Shown: piece after piece, positions 1 through 8,741 of the stretch
Layout: every line of letters begins with the position of its first letter
Position numbering within the stretch: the first letter of the stretch is position 1
From: Moraxellaceae bacterium
GTDB lineage: Bacteria; Pseudomonadota; Gammaproteobacteria; Burkholderiales; Rhodocyclaceae
Reading direction: 5' to 3'
DNA: 64,000 bases
Assembly (NCBI GenBank): GCA_031119205.1
Contig: JAVHYF010000015.1
Coordinates: forward strand, 16,575-80,574
Notes under the pieces: generated by a model
What the model was told of the DNA's origin: nothing
What the model saw: the letters and a program-made list of their open reading frames with translations, nothing else
Database searches by the model: none
Made by a program: the position numbers and the translations under genes

Positions 1-1196
1 CGATCTTCGCTGCGGTGGAAATGGCTCCCCGCGATCCCATCCTTGGTCTGAACGAAGCTTTCAACGCTGACAGCCGCACCACCAAGGTCAACCTCGGTGT
101 CGGCGTCTACTTCACCGACGAGGGCAAGATCCCGCTGCTCGGTGCCGTGAAAGCCGCCGAAGAAGTGCGCCTGAAGGCCGCTCCGGCTCGTGGCTACCAG
201 CCGATCGAAGGCGCTGCCGCCTATAACACTGCGGTCGCCCACCTGCTGTTCGGCAAGGAATCCCCGCTGATCACCGAAGGCAAGACCCTGACCGTCGAAG
301 CCCTGGGTGGCACCGGTGCGCTGAAGGTCGGCGCCGACTACCTGAAGCGTCTGGTGCCGAACGCCACGGTCTACATCTCTGATCCGAGCTGGGAGAACCA
401 CCGCGCGCTGTTCGAGTCCGCCGGCTTCCCGGTCGCGACCTACGCCTACTACGACGCCGCCACCCGCGGCGTGAACTTCGAAGGCATGCTGGCCGACCTG
501 CGCAAGGCGCCGGCCCAGTCCGTCATCGTGCTGCACGCCTGCTGCCACAACCCGACCGGCGCCGACCTGACCGCCGCGCAGTGGGAGCAAGTCGTGGCCG
601 CAGTGAAGGAACGCAACCTCATCGCCTTCATCGACATGGCCTACCAGGGCTTCGCCGATGGCATCGCCGAAGACGCCGTGGCACTGAACCTGTTCGCCGC
701 CTCTGGCCTGCAGTTCCTGGTGTCCAGCAGCTTCTCCAAGTCCTTCTCGCTGTACGGCGAGCGCGTCGGCGCGCTGACCGTCGTCACCGCCAGCAAGGAA
801 GAAGCTGGCCGCGTGATGTCGCAGGTCAAGCGCGTGGTGCGCACCAACTACTCCAACCCGCCCACCCACGGCGGCGCGGTAGTGGCTGCCGTGCTGTCCT
901 CGCCGGAACTGCGCAAGCAGTGGGAAGACGAACTGGCCGGCATGCGCGTGCGCATCCGTGAAATGCGTACCGGCCTGGTGGAAAAGCTGGCCGCTCGCGG
1001 GGTGAAGCAGGACTTCAGCTTCGTCATCAAGCAGCGCGGCATGTTCAGCTACACCGGCCTGACGGCCGAGCAGGTCGAGAAGCTGAAGACCGACTACGGC
1101 ATCTACGCCGTGTCCACCGGTCGCATCTGTCTGGCCGCACTGAACAGCAAGAACATCGACTACGTGGCCGATGCGATTGCCGCCGTGCTGAAGTAA
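1..1196 (+). CDS. Aspartate/aromatic aminotransferase, 5' end cut by window
   Basis: This is a class I PLP-dependent aminotransferase of the AspC/TyrB type, which moves amino groups between aspartate or aromatic amino acids and 2-oxoglutarate in the cytoplasm. Visible marks are HNPTG (substrate/PLP region), the IDMAYQGF stretch, SFSKSFSLYGERVG with the PLP lysine, and a C-terminal half of normal length. The reading frame is open to the left edge (codons I-F-A-A-V-E before the Met at 21), and family members carry a few residues before APxDPILGL, so the true start lies outside the window. Whether aspartate or aromatic substrates are preferred cannot be told here. A terminator follows 40 bases after the stop. 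Confidence 0.93.
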   Translation, partial: IFAAVEMAPRDPILGLNEAFNADSRTTKVNLGVGVYFTDEGKIPLLGAVKAAEEVRLKAAPARGYQPIEGAAAYNTAVAHLLFGKESPLITEGKTLTVEALGGTGALKVGADYLKRLVPNATVYISDPSWENHRALFESAGFPVATYAYYDAATRGVNFEGMLADLRKAPAQSVIVLHACCHNPTGADLTAAQWEQVVAAVKERNLIAFIDMAYQGFADGIAEDAVALNLFAASGLQFLVSSSFSKSFSLYGERVGALTVVTASKEEAGRVMSQVKRVVRTNYSNPPTHGGAVVAAVLSSPELRKQWEDELAGMRVRIREMRTGLVEKLAARGVKQDFSFVIKQRGMFSYTGLTAEQVEKLKTDYGIYAVSTGRICLAALNSKNIDYVADAIAAVLK

Positions 1197-1236
1197 GGAT
1201 TGCCGATAGCGCGCATCAGCGCGCCGGCAGGATGAA

Positions 1237-1266
1237 CAAAGGGCCCTCTCGGGCCCTTTGTTTTTG
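1237..1266 (+). terminator. Intrinsic terminator after aminotransferase gene
   Basis: A perfect AAAGGGCCC / GGGCCCTTT hairpin with a TCTC loop is followed by GTTTTT. It sits 40 bases after the aminotransferase stop and reads as a rho-independent terminator for that gene. Confidence 0.85.
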
Positions 1267-1351
1267 AGTTTCTGGACGTTGGTTTCTGGCTCCTCGACCC
1301 GAGATCGAACTCAGGGCATACCGCTTCGTCGTCGCGGCACGCGCCAAGGAA

Positions 1352-1720
1352 TCACATCCCCAGCCGCCCGCGTACATCCGCTTCACCCTGCCAGGCCAGC
1401 CGCTGTGGATTGCCATGCGCATAGGCTTGCGACTGCTCCGCACTCTGCGCCATGTAGCTTTCCAGCAGGCGGCGCAGGATGCCCGCGTCCGGCAGCATGG
1501 CACCGCAGAACAATACGTCGTGGCCGCGCTGGATCACCAGCATCGGGAAGTTCTCGACCTCGATATCACCAGCGACCTCGGACTGGTCCTCGATGTCCAC
1601 CCAGGCGAAAGCCACCTCGGGGTGACTCTCACGCAAGGCTTCGAAGGCCGGCTGATATTCCCGGCAACTGCCACACCAGGCGGCGCACAGACAGGCGACG
1701 AAGAACTCCTTGTGCTGCAT
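1352..1720 (-). CDS. Thioredoxin-like protein
   Basis: A 122-residue thioredoxin-fold protein. It has the redox motif WCGSC near residue 15, followed by a conserved ENFPMLVIQRG segment that contains the usual cis-proline. It probably acts as a small cytoplasmic disulfide oxidoreductase, but the partner is unknown. The ATG at 1720 lies 20 bases after the AsmA-like stop. No good Shine-Dalgarno sequence is seen there, and the frame stays open upstream into the AsmA-like gene, so the start is uncertain. The tail after residue 95 (SYMAQSAEQSQAYAHGN) is not typical of thioredoxin and looks like an extension. Confidence 0.8.
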   Translation of the reverse strand: MQHKEFFVACLCAAWCGSCREYQPAFEALRESHPEVAFAWVDIEDQSEVAGDIEVENFPMLVIQRGHDVLFCGAMLPDAGILRRLLESYMAQSAEQSQAYAHGNPQRLAWQGEADVRGRLGM

Positions 1721-1739
1721 GAAAGCTGCTGCGGAAAGC

Positions 1740-2942
1740 TCAGTCGCGGGTCGACAGTTGCGGTGAATCCACTTTGCCGCCCAGTGCAAAACTACGGCTC
1801 AGGGTCGCGCCGCTAGGCAGACGCATGCTGGCAGCGAAGCCGCCCTTCAGCACGCCATCCTGCATCACCACGAAGTTGCCCGACCCCTGCAAGGGTCCGC
1901 TGTCCAGACGCTGCACAGTCACCGACGCGACCTGCCCCGTCTTGCCATTGAAGGTGCCATTCAGCCGCTCGAAGCGGGTGTTGCCACCACCTGCGGGGCC
2001 TGCGCTTTCGCGTTGCATGCCAGAAGCAATGCCGAAGCGATCGATGGCACCCTTGTTGATCACGTATGTGCCGTTCGCCGCCAGGCTGGGGCCGAGATCG
2101 GCGAACTGCTCACCGCTCGCCGTGAGCTTCACCGCGCCGTTGAGTCCGCCGCTCACCGTGGTACCGGGGCGAAGGCGACCCAACACGTCTGCAGCGCGCA
2201 TGCTGATCAGGGTCAGATCGCCGTCCAGCACGAAGTTCGCATCCACGGCCAGCTTCAGGGTGCCGGCCAGCGAACCGCCGTCTGCATTGCCACCGATCTT
2301 GTGAAAGGAAAGGCCGAAGTCCGTCAGGTCGCCCTGGGCCACCACGTTTTCGAAGCGCAGCGCCGGCAGCGCATCCCAGCGCCAGTTGGCCATCTGCACC
2401 AGCAGGGCCAGCTTGCCGCTGTTCGGCGTCGCATCGAAGTTCACCCCTTCGATGCTCAGGCGGATATGCGCGAGCGTCCCGTCCGCAGCGAACTCCATTT
2501 CACCTGCCGGCAGGTTGAGCTCGCGCGTCCCCATCAGCAGCTTCAGGCGTTCGAAACGCATATGGGTGATACGGCGTGTGGACTTGCCGTCGCTGAGACC
2601 CAGGCGCGCCAGCGCAGCCGGGCGAGCCACGATCTCGTCCGCCTCGACGCGGATCGTATTGGTGTTGCCGCCCTGGATCCACTGCGCCCAATCGGGCTTG
2701 ACCCATGCGCGATTCATCGTGATCGCATCAGACGTCATGATGCGCACCGACTTCAGCTCAATCGCGGGCCACGGGCGGAAAGCATAGCTGCGCTCTGCAT
2801 AGCTGACCGGCAAGCCGAGCCATGACTCTGGAGCATCTGCCGCACGAAGCGGAAGGCTACTCAGCAGACCGATCCACAATGTGGCCAGCAGCATGCCGGC
2901 GCGCCAGATGAACGAAGCTTGTTGGGATTTCATTGGGATCAT
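1740..2942 (-). CDS. AsmA-like exported protein
   Basis: A 400-residue protein with an N-terminal signal or anchor segment (WRAGMLLATLWIGLLSSLPLRA, quoted in part) and a C-terminal region resembling AsmA-type proteins (repeated beta-strand pattern, for example VKLTASGEQFADLG and INKGAIDRFGI). AsmA relatives act in the envelope in lipid or outer-membrane homeostasis. The role here is inferred only from this resemblance. The ATG at 2942 follows GGAAAGAG, and a second in-frame ATG at 2933 is also possible. It runs just ahead of the thioredoxin-like gene and may be co-transcribed with it. Confidence 0.7.
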   Translation of the reverse strand: MIPMKSQQASFIWRAGMLLATLWIGLLSSLPLRAADAPESWLGLPVSYAERSYAFRPWPAIELKSVRIMTSDAITMNRAWVKPDWAQWIQGGNTNTIRVEADEIVARPAALARLGLSDGKSTRRITHMRFERLKLLMGTRELNLPAGEMEFAADGTLAHIRLSIEGVNFDATPNSGKLALLVQMANWRWDALPALRFENVVAQGDLTDFGLSFHKIGGNADGGSLAGTLKLAVDANFVLDGDLTLISMRAADVLGRLRPGTTVSGGLNGAVKLTASGEQFADLGPSLAANGTYVINKGAIDRFGIASGMQRESAGPAGGGNTRFERLNGTFNGKTGQVASVTVQRLDSGPLQGSGNFVVMQDGVLKGGFAASMRLPSGATLSRSFALGGKVDSPQLSTRD

Positions 2943-3042
2943 GGACTCTTTCCAGTGTGGGCCGGACTGTACCCGAGCCCTGTAAAGGCTGAAAGCGATT
3001 CTTGACAACGCGTTCTTCTGCATCTATAGTTCGCGCCTCTGT

Positions 3043-3118
3043 TCCTCGATAGCTCAGTCGGTAGAGCGCCGGACTGTTAATCCGTAGGTCCCTGGTTCGA
3101 GCCCAGGTCGAGGAGCCA
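3043..3118 (+). tRNA. tRNA-Asn (anticodon GTT)
   Basis: A 76-base cloverleaf with acceptor TCCTCGA pairing TCGAGGA, discriminator G and encoded CCA. The D-arm GCTCAGTCGGTAGAGC, anticodon loop CTGTTAA with GTT, and T-arm GGTTCGAGCCC are all present. An intrinsic terminator follows directly. Confidence 0.97.
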
Positions 3119-3125
3119 GAATTCC

Positions 3126-3159
3126 AAAAAGCCAGAAGCCCCGCTTCTGGCTTTTTTCT
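3126..3159 (+). terminator. Intrinsic terminator after tRNA-Asn
   Basis: GCCAGAAGC and GCTTCTGGC form a 9-bp stem with a CCC loop, flanked by A5 and T6. It lies 8 bases after the tRNA-Asn CCA end, so it terminates the tRNA transcript. The A tract also makes it usable from the other strand. Confidence 0.88.
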
Positions 3160-3336
3160 TTGTGCGCCGTAAGACTTCGTCTGACGTCTGCGCAGGCACA
3201 GACGGATCATTCCTCTGTATGCCGTTGCACGCAAGCAGGGTGCGGCTTGGCGCGGAAGGGACAGCGACGAACGGGGCCAGCGCTCTGCCATGCTCGCGGC
3301 GCTTGCCCTCCGGCACCGGCGCCCGATAATGCAGAC

Positions 3337-4413
3337 ATGAAGCCGCAGTCCACGCCTCTCCATCCTGTTTCGCTACACCGCCTGCGCGCCGCACCGGCGC
3401 ATGCCGGGGTTGCGCCGCCGGATCAGCTGGGCCGGGAGATGCGCGACCTGCGCATCTCGGTGACAGACCGCTGCAATTTCCGCTGCAGCTACTGCATGCC
3501 GCGTGACCAGTTCGGCCGTGATCACGCCTTCCTGCCTCGCGAGGCCCTCTTGCGCTTCGAGGAGATCGCGACGATTGCCCGCGTGTTTGCCGGACTGGGC
3601 GTGAAGAAAATCCGCCTCACTGGCGGCGAGCCGCTACTGCGCAAGAACCTACCGGACCTCGTCGCGATGCTCGCGGAGATTCCGGACGTGGAATTGACGC
3701 TGACCACCAATGGCGCCCTGCTTGCACGCCATGCGCGCGCGCTACGTGAAGCCGGTCTGCGGCGGGTGACGGTCAGCCTGGATGCGCTGGATGATGCCGT
3801 CTTCCGCCAGATGAACGACATGGACTTTCCGGTCAGCGACGTCCTGGCCGGCATCGATGCAGCGGCGGCCGAGGGACTCGGCCCGGTCAAGGTCAACGCC
3901 GTGATCCGGCGCGGCATCAATGACAGCCAGATACTGCCGCTGGCCGAGCATTTCCGCGGTAGTGGCCATATCCTGCGCTTCATCGAGTACATGGATGTCG
4001 GCAGCACCAACGGCTGGCGGCTGAACGACGTACTGCCTGCACAAGCCATCCTCGACCGCATCCAGGCAACGCACCCCCTGCAGGCTTTGGAGGCGAGCTA
4101 CGGTGGCGAGGTCGCGGAACGCTGGCGCTATGCCGACGGTGAGGGCGAAATCGGCGTGATCGCCTCGGTCACGCGGGCCTTCTGTCGCGACTGCACCCGC
4201 ATGCGCCTGTCGCCGGAGGGCCGGTTGTTTACCTGCCTGTTCGCGAGCCAGGGTCACGACCTGCGCGACAGCCTGCGCGCCGGCGAGAGTGCGGAGCAGC
4301 TTGCGGGTCGCGTCGCCAGTATCTGGGCCGCTCGAAGTGATCGCTACTCCGAGTTGCGCAGTGAAGCCACGAGTGGCGCGCGCAAGATCGAAATGTCTTA
4401 CATCGGCGGCTGA
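3337..4413 (+). CDS. moaA: GTP 3',8-cyclase MoaA
   Basis: A 358-residue radical SAM enzyme that starts molybdenum cofactor synthesis by cyclising GTP. The N-terminal cluster motif CNFRCSYC appears near residue 48 and the second iron-sulfur site is [18 protein letters not shown] near residue 295. The end IEMSYIGG is typical of MoaA. The ATG at 3337 gives an N-terminal extension of about 35 residues before the conserved LRISVTDRC, which is slightly long for the family. The mobA ATG follows only 2 bases after the stop, so the two form a cofactor operon. Confidence 0.96.
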   Translation: MKPQSTPLHPVSLHRLRAAPAHAGVAPPDQLGREMRDLRISVTDRCNFRCSYCMPRDQFGRDHAFLPREALLRFEEIATIARVFAGLGVKKIRLTGGEPLLRKNLPDLVAMLAEIPDVELTLTTNGALLARHARALREAGLRRVTVSLDALDDAVFRQMNDMDFPVSDVLAGIDAAAAEGLGPVKVNAVIRRGINDSQILPLAEHFRGSGHILRFIEYMDVGSTNGWRLNDVLPAQAILDRIQATHPLQALEASYGGEVAERWRYADGEGEIGVIASVTRAFCRDCTRMRLSPEGRLFTCLFASQGHDLRDSLRAGESAEQLAGRVASIWAARSDRYSELRSEATSGARKIEMSYIGG

Positions 4414-4415
4414 TC

Positions 4416-5057
4416 ATGGACGCAGAGGCCACCCCACGCGCCAACGTCTGCTCCGCAAAGGCGATCACCGGTGTGATTCTGGCCGGTGGCGCCGGAGCCC
4501 GCATGGGAGGCCAGGACAAGGGGTTGATGTCACTGCACGATCGCCCACTGGCGTCCTGGGCCATTGAACGACTGGCCCCGCAGGTCAGCGAATTGCTCAT
4601 CATCGCCAACCGCAACCTGGAGGCCTATCGGGAGCTGGGTCAGCCTGTGGTGCAAGACCTCCGCGCGGGACATCTCGGTCCGCTCGCAGGTATAGAAGCC
4701 GCCCTCGCTGCAGCCCGCAGGAGCTGGATCATTACCTGTCCGGTCGACGCCCCCTTGCTGCCAGCGGACTATGTGCAGCGCATGAGCATCGCGGCGGCCG
4801 GTCGCGCTGCGGTGGCCAGCGTGGGCGGTCACCCGCAACCCGTATATGCCCTGCTCCCGCGCAACAGCCTGCCGTCCCTGCGTGCATTCCTGACCGCCGG
4901 CGGCCGCAAGACCTTGCTGTGGCTGCAATCGCTGGGTGCGGTAACGGTAGACCTGAGCGAACACGCGCACGGGTTTGCTGACGCGGATACGCCGCAAGAC
5001 CTGCGAGACCTCCACGAACGCGCAGCACCTGCCGCCAACGAAGAGTTCGAAGAGTAG
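4416..5057 (+). CDS. mobA: Molybdenum cofactor guanylyltransferase MobA
   Basis: A 213-residue nucleotidyltransferase that adds GMP to molybdopterin to make the guanine dinucleotide cofactor. The P-loop-like signature LAGGAGARMGGQDKGL is near residue 23, and CPVDAPLLPADYV is the metal-binding Asp segment. It directly follows moaA, which supports a shared role in cofactor supply. Its 3' end converges with rpoS 15 bases away, and no clear hairpin is seen between them. Confidence 0.95.
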   Translation: MDAEATPRANVCSAKAITGVILAGGAGARMGGQDKGLMSLHDRPLASWAIERLAPQVSELLIIANRNLEAYRELGQPVVQDLRAGHLGPLAGIEAALAAARRSWIITCPVDAPLLPADYVQRMSIAAAGRAAVASVGGHPQPVYALLPRNSLPSLRAFLTAGGRKTLLWLQSLGAVTVDLSEHAHGFADADTPQDLRDLHERAAPAANEEFEE

Positions 5058-5072
5058 TAACCGGGGGGCTTT

Positions 5073-6011
5073 TTACAGCAGCACGTCGCGCGACACGCCG
5101 CGACGCTTGAGGATGCGGCGCAGCTGCGCCAGCGCTTCAAGCTGGATCTGACGCACCCGCTCGCGGGTCAACCCGAGTTGGGCGGCAAGGTCTTCGAGGG
5201 TCAGCACCTCTACATCATCCAGCCCGTAGCGATACTGGATCACCAGGCGCTGCTTGTCGGTCAGCTGGTTGGTCCATTCGCGGATCAGGGACTCCACCTC
5301 GGTGTTCTGGATGGAGGCGTCCGGCGTCTCGCTTTGTTCGTCCGCCAGCGACTCACCGATCGAAAGGTTCGGATCGATGTCCAGCGGCGCATCGAGCGAA
5401 GCGGTGTGCTCGTTCAGAGCCAGCACGGCCCGCACATCTTCGAGTGGGCGATTGAGCTTCTGCGCGATTTCTTCCAGCGAAGCGCTGACACCTTGCGCCG
5501 CTTCAAGCTGACGCTGCGCGCGCAACACCTGGTTCAACTCCTTCACCACGTGAACCGGCAGGCGGATGGTGCGCGACTGGTTCATGATCGCGCGCTCGAT
5601 GTTCTGGCGGATCCACCAGGTCGCGTAGGTGGAGAAACGGAATCCGCGCTCGGGGTCGAATTTTTCCAGCGCGTGAATCAGGCCGAGGTTGCCTTCTTCC
5701 ACCAGATCCAGCAGCGGAATGCCGCGGTTGAGGTAATGCTTGGCGATGTTCACAACCAGCCGCAGGTTGTGCTCGATCATCTTCTGCCGCGCCTCGAAAT
5801 CCCCCTTGCGCACGCGGCGGGCCAGCGCAGCTTCCTGCTCCGCCGTCAGCAGCGGATTGATGCCGATTTCGTTGAGGTAGATCTGGGTGACGTCGTTGAG
5901 GAACTCGTTTTCCGGCACGACGGGCGCCGGCTCGGAAAACGCCTCGAGCTCGGGCGGCACATCCGGCTCTTCTTTGTCCTCTTCGTCGTCAAGGAATGCC
6001 GGATCGTACAT
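5073..6011 (-). CDS. rpoS: Stationary-phase sigma factor RpoS
   Basis: A 312-residue sigma-70 family protein that directs the general stress and stationary-phase response. It starts with an acidic N-terminus, then region 1.2 ([11 protein letters not shown]), region 2 with [18 protein letters not shown], region 3, and region 4.2 with [14 protein letters not shown]. Region 2.3-2.4 and the lack of a long non-conserved region separate it from RpoD. It is the last gene of the surE-pcm-nlpD-rpoS cluster. In relatives the main rpoS promoter lies inside nlpD. Confidence 0.97.
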   Translation of the reverse strand: MYDPAFLDDEEDKEEPDVPPELEAFSEPAPVVPENEFLNDVTQIYLNEIGINPLLTAEQEAALARRVRKGDFEARQKMIEHNLRLVVNIAKHYLNRGIPLLDLVEEGNLGLIHALEKFDPERGFRFSTYATWWIRQNIERAIMNQSRTIRLPVHVVKELNQVLRAQRQLEAAQGVSASLEEIAQKLNRPLEDVRAVLALNEHTASLDAPLDIDPNLSIGESLADEQSETPDASIQNTEVESLIREWTNQLTDKQRLVIQYRYGLDDVEVLTLEDLAAQLGLTRERVRQIQLEALAQLRRILKRRGVSRDVLL

Positions 6012-6015
6012 ATGT

Positions 6016-7047
6016 TCAGCGCGCGGGAAGATACTTCATGGGATCCACCGGCTTGCCCTCTCGCCGGATCTCGAAGTGCAGCTTCGGCCGGTCGCTGTCA
6101 CTGGAGCCCAGTGCCGCGATCCTCTGCCCCTTCTGCACCTGCTGCTGTTCCTTCACGTAAATCTCGCTGTTGTGCGCGTACGCACTCAGGTAATTGCCGT
6201 CGTGCTTGATGATGACGAGGTTTCCGTAGCCACGCAAGCCATTGCCAACATACACCACGCGTCCGGCTCCCGCGGCAAAGATCGGCTCGCCGATCGCCCC
6301 GCCGATGTCCAGACCCTTGTTGGTACTGTCATTGAAGGGCGCCAGCACTTTTCCGGCAGCAGGCCAGGCCCACACAATGCCGCCGTCATTGGCCGCGGGA
6401 GCCTTGGGAGTTTCCACAGGTGCGGAAGCTGCCGGTTTCGGGGCTGCCACAGGTGCCGAAACTGCTGCACCCGGCGCACTCTGGCCAGCCGCCAGCGGGG
6501 CAGACGCAGCGGCCGGTGCCGCAGGCTGCGCCTGCAGGTTCTTCCAGGCTTCATCGCTATACGCCAAGCGTCCACCACGCGGCTCCTGCTTCACGCCGGC
6601 ACCCGCTGCCGGAGCTGCCGGCGCGATCGGAACCGGAGCCGCAGTGACTGGAGCCTCGACGCTGCGCGGCCCCATATCGATCGGACGCGCTTCTACGGTC
6701 GGCGAAACCTCTGCGCTCGCCACCGTTTCGGCCTCCAGTGGCCTCACCCGCAACTCCTGGCCGACCAGGATCAGGTTAGGGTTGTCGAGCTTGTTCCACG
6801 CAGCAACGTCACGATAGTCCTGCCCGTTCTCCAGTGCGATGCTGTAGAGCGTGTCACCACGCTTGACGACGTAATAACCGGGACGGGGCGCAGGAGAAGT
6901 TGCGGTCGCTGCGGCAGCAGGTGCCACACCGCCCGGGCTGCGCGACTCCACCGGCGCAGGCGCCTCCTGCGTGGTGGAACATGCGGCAAGCAGTGCCGTC
7001 GCGGCACAAACGATCGTCAGGCGGGCCTTCATCTGCACAGGGGTCAT
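6016..7047 (-). CDS. nlpD: NlpD-like murein hydrolase activator, lipoprotein
   Basis: A 343-residue outer-membrane lipoprotein that helps cell separation by activating an amidase. It has a lipobox ([11 protein letters not shown]), a LysM domain ([15 protein letters not shown]) near residue 58, a long Ala/Pro-rich linker and a C-terminal M23/LytM domain. The first metal His of active M23 enzymes is missing (NKGLDIGG), so the LytM domain is probably degenerate and non-catalytic, as known for E. coli NlpD. The ATG at 7047 overlaps the pcm stop (ATGA), with a second Met at 7032. Confidence 0.94.
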   Translation of the reverse strand: MTPVQMKARLTIVCAATALLAACSTTQEAPAPVESRSPGGVAPAAAATATSPAPRPGYYVVKRGDTLYSIALENGQDYRDVAAWNKLDNPNLILVGQELRVRPLEAETVASAEVSPTVEARPIDMGPRSVEAPVTAAPVPIAPAAPAAGAGVKQEPRGGRLAYSDEAWKNLQAQPAAPAAASAPLAAGQSAPGAAVSAPVAAPKPAASAPVETPKAPAANDGGIVWAWPAAGKVLAPFNDSTNKGLDIGGAIGEPIFAAGAGRVVYVGNGLRGYGNLVIIKHDGNYLSAYAHNSEIYVKEQQQVQKGQRIAALGSSDSDRPKLHFEIRREGKPVDPMKYLPAR

Positions 7048-7706
7048 TCAGTTCCGGGCAACAAGGGTACAAAGCGTACCGCATCCAGTCGGGTTTCCTT
7101 GAGGCTGCCGTTCGCCAGACGCTCGACGAGCAGGATGATCTGATCCGTCGTCCCCAGCGGCAACGCCATTCTTCCTCCGACAGCTAGCTGATCGATCAAC
7201 GCCTGCGGCACACGCGTCGCCGCAGCAGCGAGGATGATCGAATCAAACGGAGCCACGGCCGCAAGGCCGAGGCTGCCATCGGCATGTTTCAACCGCACGT
7301 TGGGCAAGCGTAATGGCCGCAAGTTCGCACGCGCGAGGTCGAGCAGCTTCGCAATGCGCTCGATCGCATAGACATCACTGGCCATGTGCGACAACACGGC
7401 GGCCTGGTAACCACACCCGGCACCAACTTCAAGCGTCTTGCCCAGGCTGTCGCGGCCAGCGAGCAACAACTCCGACATGCGCGCGACAACGAATGGCTGG
7501 GAGATCGTCTGCTGGAAACCGAGAGGCAGCGCTGTGTCTTCGTAGGCGCGCGAGGACAACGCCTCCTCGACGAAGGCATGCCGCGGCACGGCGTTCATCG
7601 CGGTAAGCACGCGCTCGTCGCGGATTCCCTCGGCGCGCAGGCGCTCGATCATGCGGGCCCTCGCCCGCGCCGAAGTCAGTCCGCTGCCCTGCAAGCGGTC
7701 GCTCAT
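7044..7706 (-). CDS. pcm: Protein-L-isoaspartate O-methyltransferase
   Basis: A 220-residue SAM-dependent methyltransferase that repairs isoaspartyl damage in proteins in the cytoplasm. The conserved [26 protein letters not shown] and SAM motif [14 protein letters not shown] are all seen. The ATG at 7706 overlaps the surE stop by ATGA and its own stop overlaps nlpD in the same way, so surE-pcm-nlpD are translationally coupled. An in-frame start 12 bases upstream is less likely. Confidence 0.96.
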   Translation of the reverse strand: MSDRLQGSGLTSARARARMIERLRAEGIRDERVLTAMNAVPRHAFVEEALSSRAYEDTALPLGFQQTISQPFVVARMSELLLAGRDSLGKTLEVGAGCGYQAAVLSHMASDVYAIERIAKLLDLARANLRPLRLPNVRLKHADGSLGLAAVAPFDSIILAAAATRVPQALIDQLAVGGRMALPLGTTDQIILLVERLANGSLKETRLDAVRFVPLLPGTE

Positions 7707-8455
7707 GCGCCCAACCACTCCGCGACGCTACCGATCTGCTTCGTGTGCGTCAGGTCGAGCTGCAGCGGCGTCACGGAAACATAGCCTTGCGCCACCGCGT
7801 GGAAATCCGTTCCTTCCCCACAATCTGCCGCCTCGCCCGCCGGACCGACCCAGTAGATCGTCTCACCGCGCGGATTCTGGTCGCGGATCACCGGTGCCGC
7901 GCGATGCCGCTTGCCAAGGCGGGTGCTGATGAAACCCCGCACCTGTTCGAACGGCAGGTCCGGCACATTGACGTTCAGCAATGCAGGCTGTTGCCATGGT
8001 TGTGCGATGAAGCGCTCGACCAGTTGTCGCGCAACCCGGGCACCGGTATCGAAGTGCGTGGCGTTCTTGCCGACCAGGGACACCGCGACGGATGGGACAC
8101 CAAGCAGGAAGCCTTCGGTCGCAGCGGCAACCGTACCGGAGTACACCGTGTCATCGCCCATGTTGGCGCCGTGATTGACGCCCGACACCACCATGTCCGG
8201 CAGCTCGTCCAGCATGCCGGTGACCCCAAGGTGCACACAGTCAGTAGGCGTGCCATTGACGTAATGGAAGCCACTGGGCGCGCGCCGCAATTGCAGCGGC
8301 CGATCGAGCGTCAGCGAATTGCTGGCGCCGCTGCGGTCGCGCTCGGGCGCCACTACGGTTACATCGGCGATCTGGGAGAGCTCGGCTGCCAGCGCGGCGA
8401 TACCCGGCGCAAAGTAACCGTCGTCGTTACTCAGGAGGATTCGCAAGCGGGGCAT
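7703..8455 (-). CDS. surE: 5'/3'-nucleotidase SurE
   Basis: A 250-residue metal-dependent nucleotidase and exopolyphosphatase used in stationary-phase survival. The N-terminus [15 protein letters not shown] holds the metal Asp pair. [25 protein letters not shown] is the active-site core (given here only as a landmark region, residues about 87-111). The ATG at 8455 is chosen because SurE proteins start right before RILLSNDDG. It is first in the surE-pcm-nlpD-rpoS operon and begins only 41 bases from attL, so the prophage sits directly upstream of this operon. Confidence 0.96.
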   Translation of the reverse strand: MPRLRILLSNDDGYFAPGIAALAAELSQIADVTVVAPERDRSGASNSLTLDRPLQLRRAPSGFHYVNGTPTDCVHLGVTGMLDELPDMVVSGVNHGANMGDDTVYSGTVAAATEGFLLGVPSVAVSLVGKNATHFDTGARVARQLVERFIAQPWQQPALLNVNVPDLPFEQVRGFISTRLGKRHRAAPVIRDQNPRGETIYWVGPAGEAADCGEGTDFHAVAQGYVSVTPLQLDLTHTKQIGSVAEWLGA

Positions 8456-8496
8456 GAACGTTCCGGCTTCGGAAAGAAGAGAAACGGGGAGAAGAT

Positions 8497-8542
8497 TTGG
8501 TCGGGGCGGCGGGATTCGAACTCGCGACCCCTTGCACCCCAT
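8497..8542. other. attL: 46-bp copy of tRNA-Pro 3' end
   Basis: These 46 bases are identical to 50746-50791, which is the 3' half of tRNA-Pro (CCA end, acceptor strand, T-arm, and the anticodon-stem region up to the loop). Sequence diverges immediately on both sides (T versus A before, A versus G after). It is the left attachment site left by site-specific integration and is not a working tRNA. Confidence 0.95.
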
Positions 8543-8741
8543 ACAAGGTCAGCAGGATAGCACAAAGCCGCCAAATATCTAGGGTTTCGGCTGATGAGCG
8601 GCTAACTTCAACAGGTCGCCCGCCCCTCGCTAACACCTTGATTTACCTACACCGCAAAACGAGTATTAGCCGCTTGCGGAGCCGATCTTCCTGGTATCAA
8701 GCCCGGCTCCGCAGCGGGGCGCGCACGCCCCGTCGGTACGT

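Noticed and set aside
1287..1340. tRNA-like TCGACCCGAGATCGAACTC stretch
   Set aside because: It resembles a T-arm fragment, but no acceptor or anticodon arm can be folded around it.
2013..2825. Plus-strand open frame opposite the AsmA-like gene
   Set aside because: Composition (His, Arg, Ala) is that of a shadow frame, and the AsmA-like gene has a signal segment, ribosome site and family pattern.
5055..5080. Terminator between mobA and rpoS
   Set aside because: There is a GGGGGGCTTTTT run but no stem of useful length.
8497..8542. A second tRNA-Pro gene
   Set aside because: Only the 3' 46 bases are present; there is no D-arm or 5' acceptor strand, so it is the attachment remnant.
8675..8732. 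Pair of hairpins after the secreted-protein gene
   Set aside because: GC-rich inverted repeats are present, but no T tract follows on the minus strand, so I do not call a terminator.
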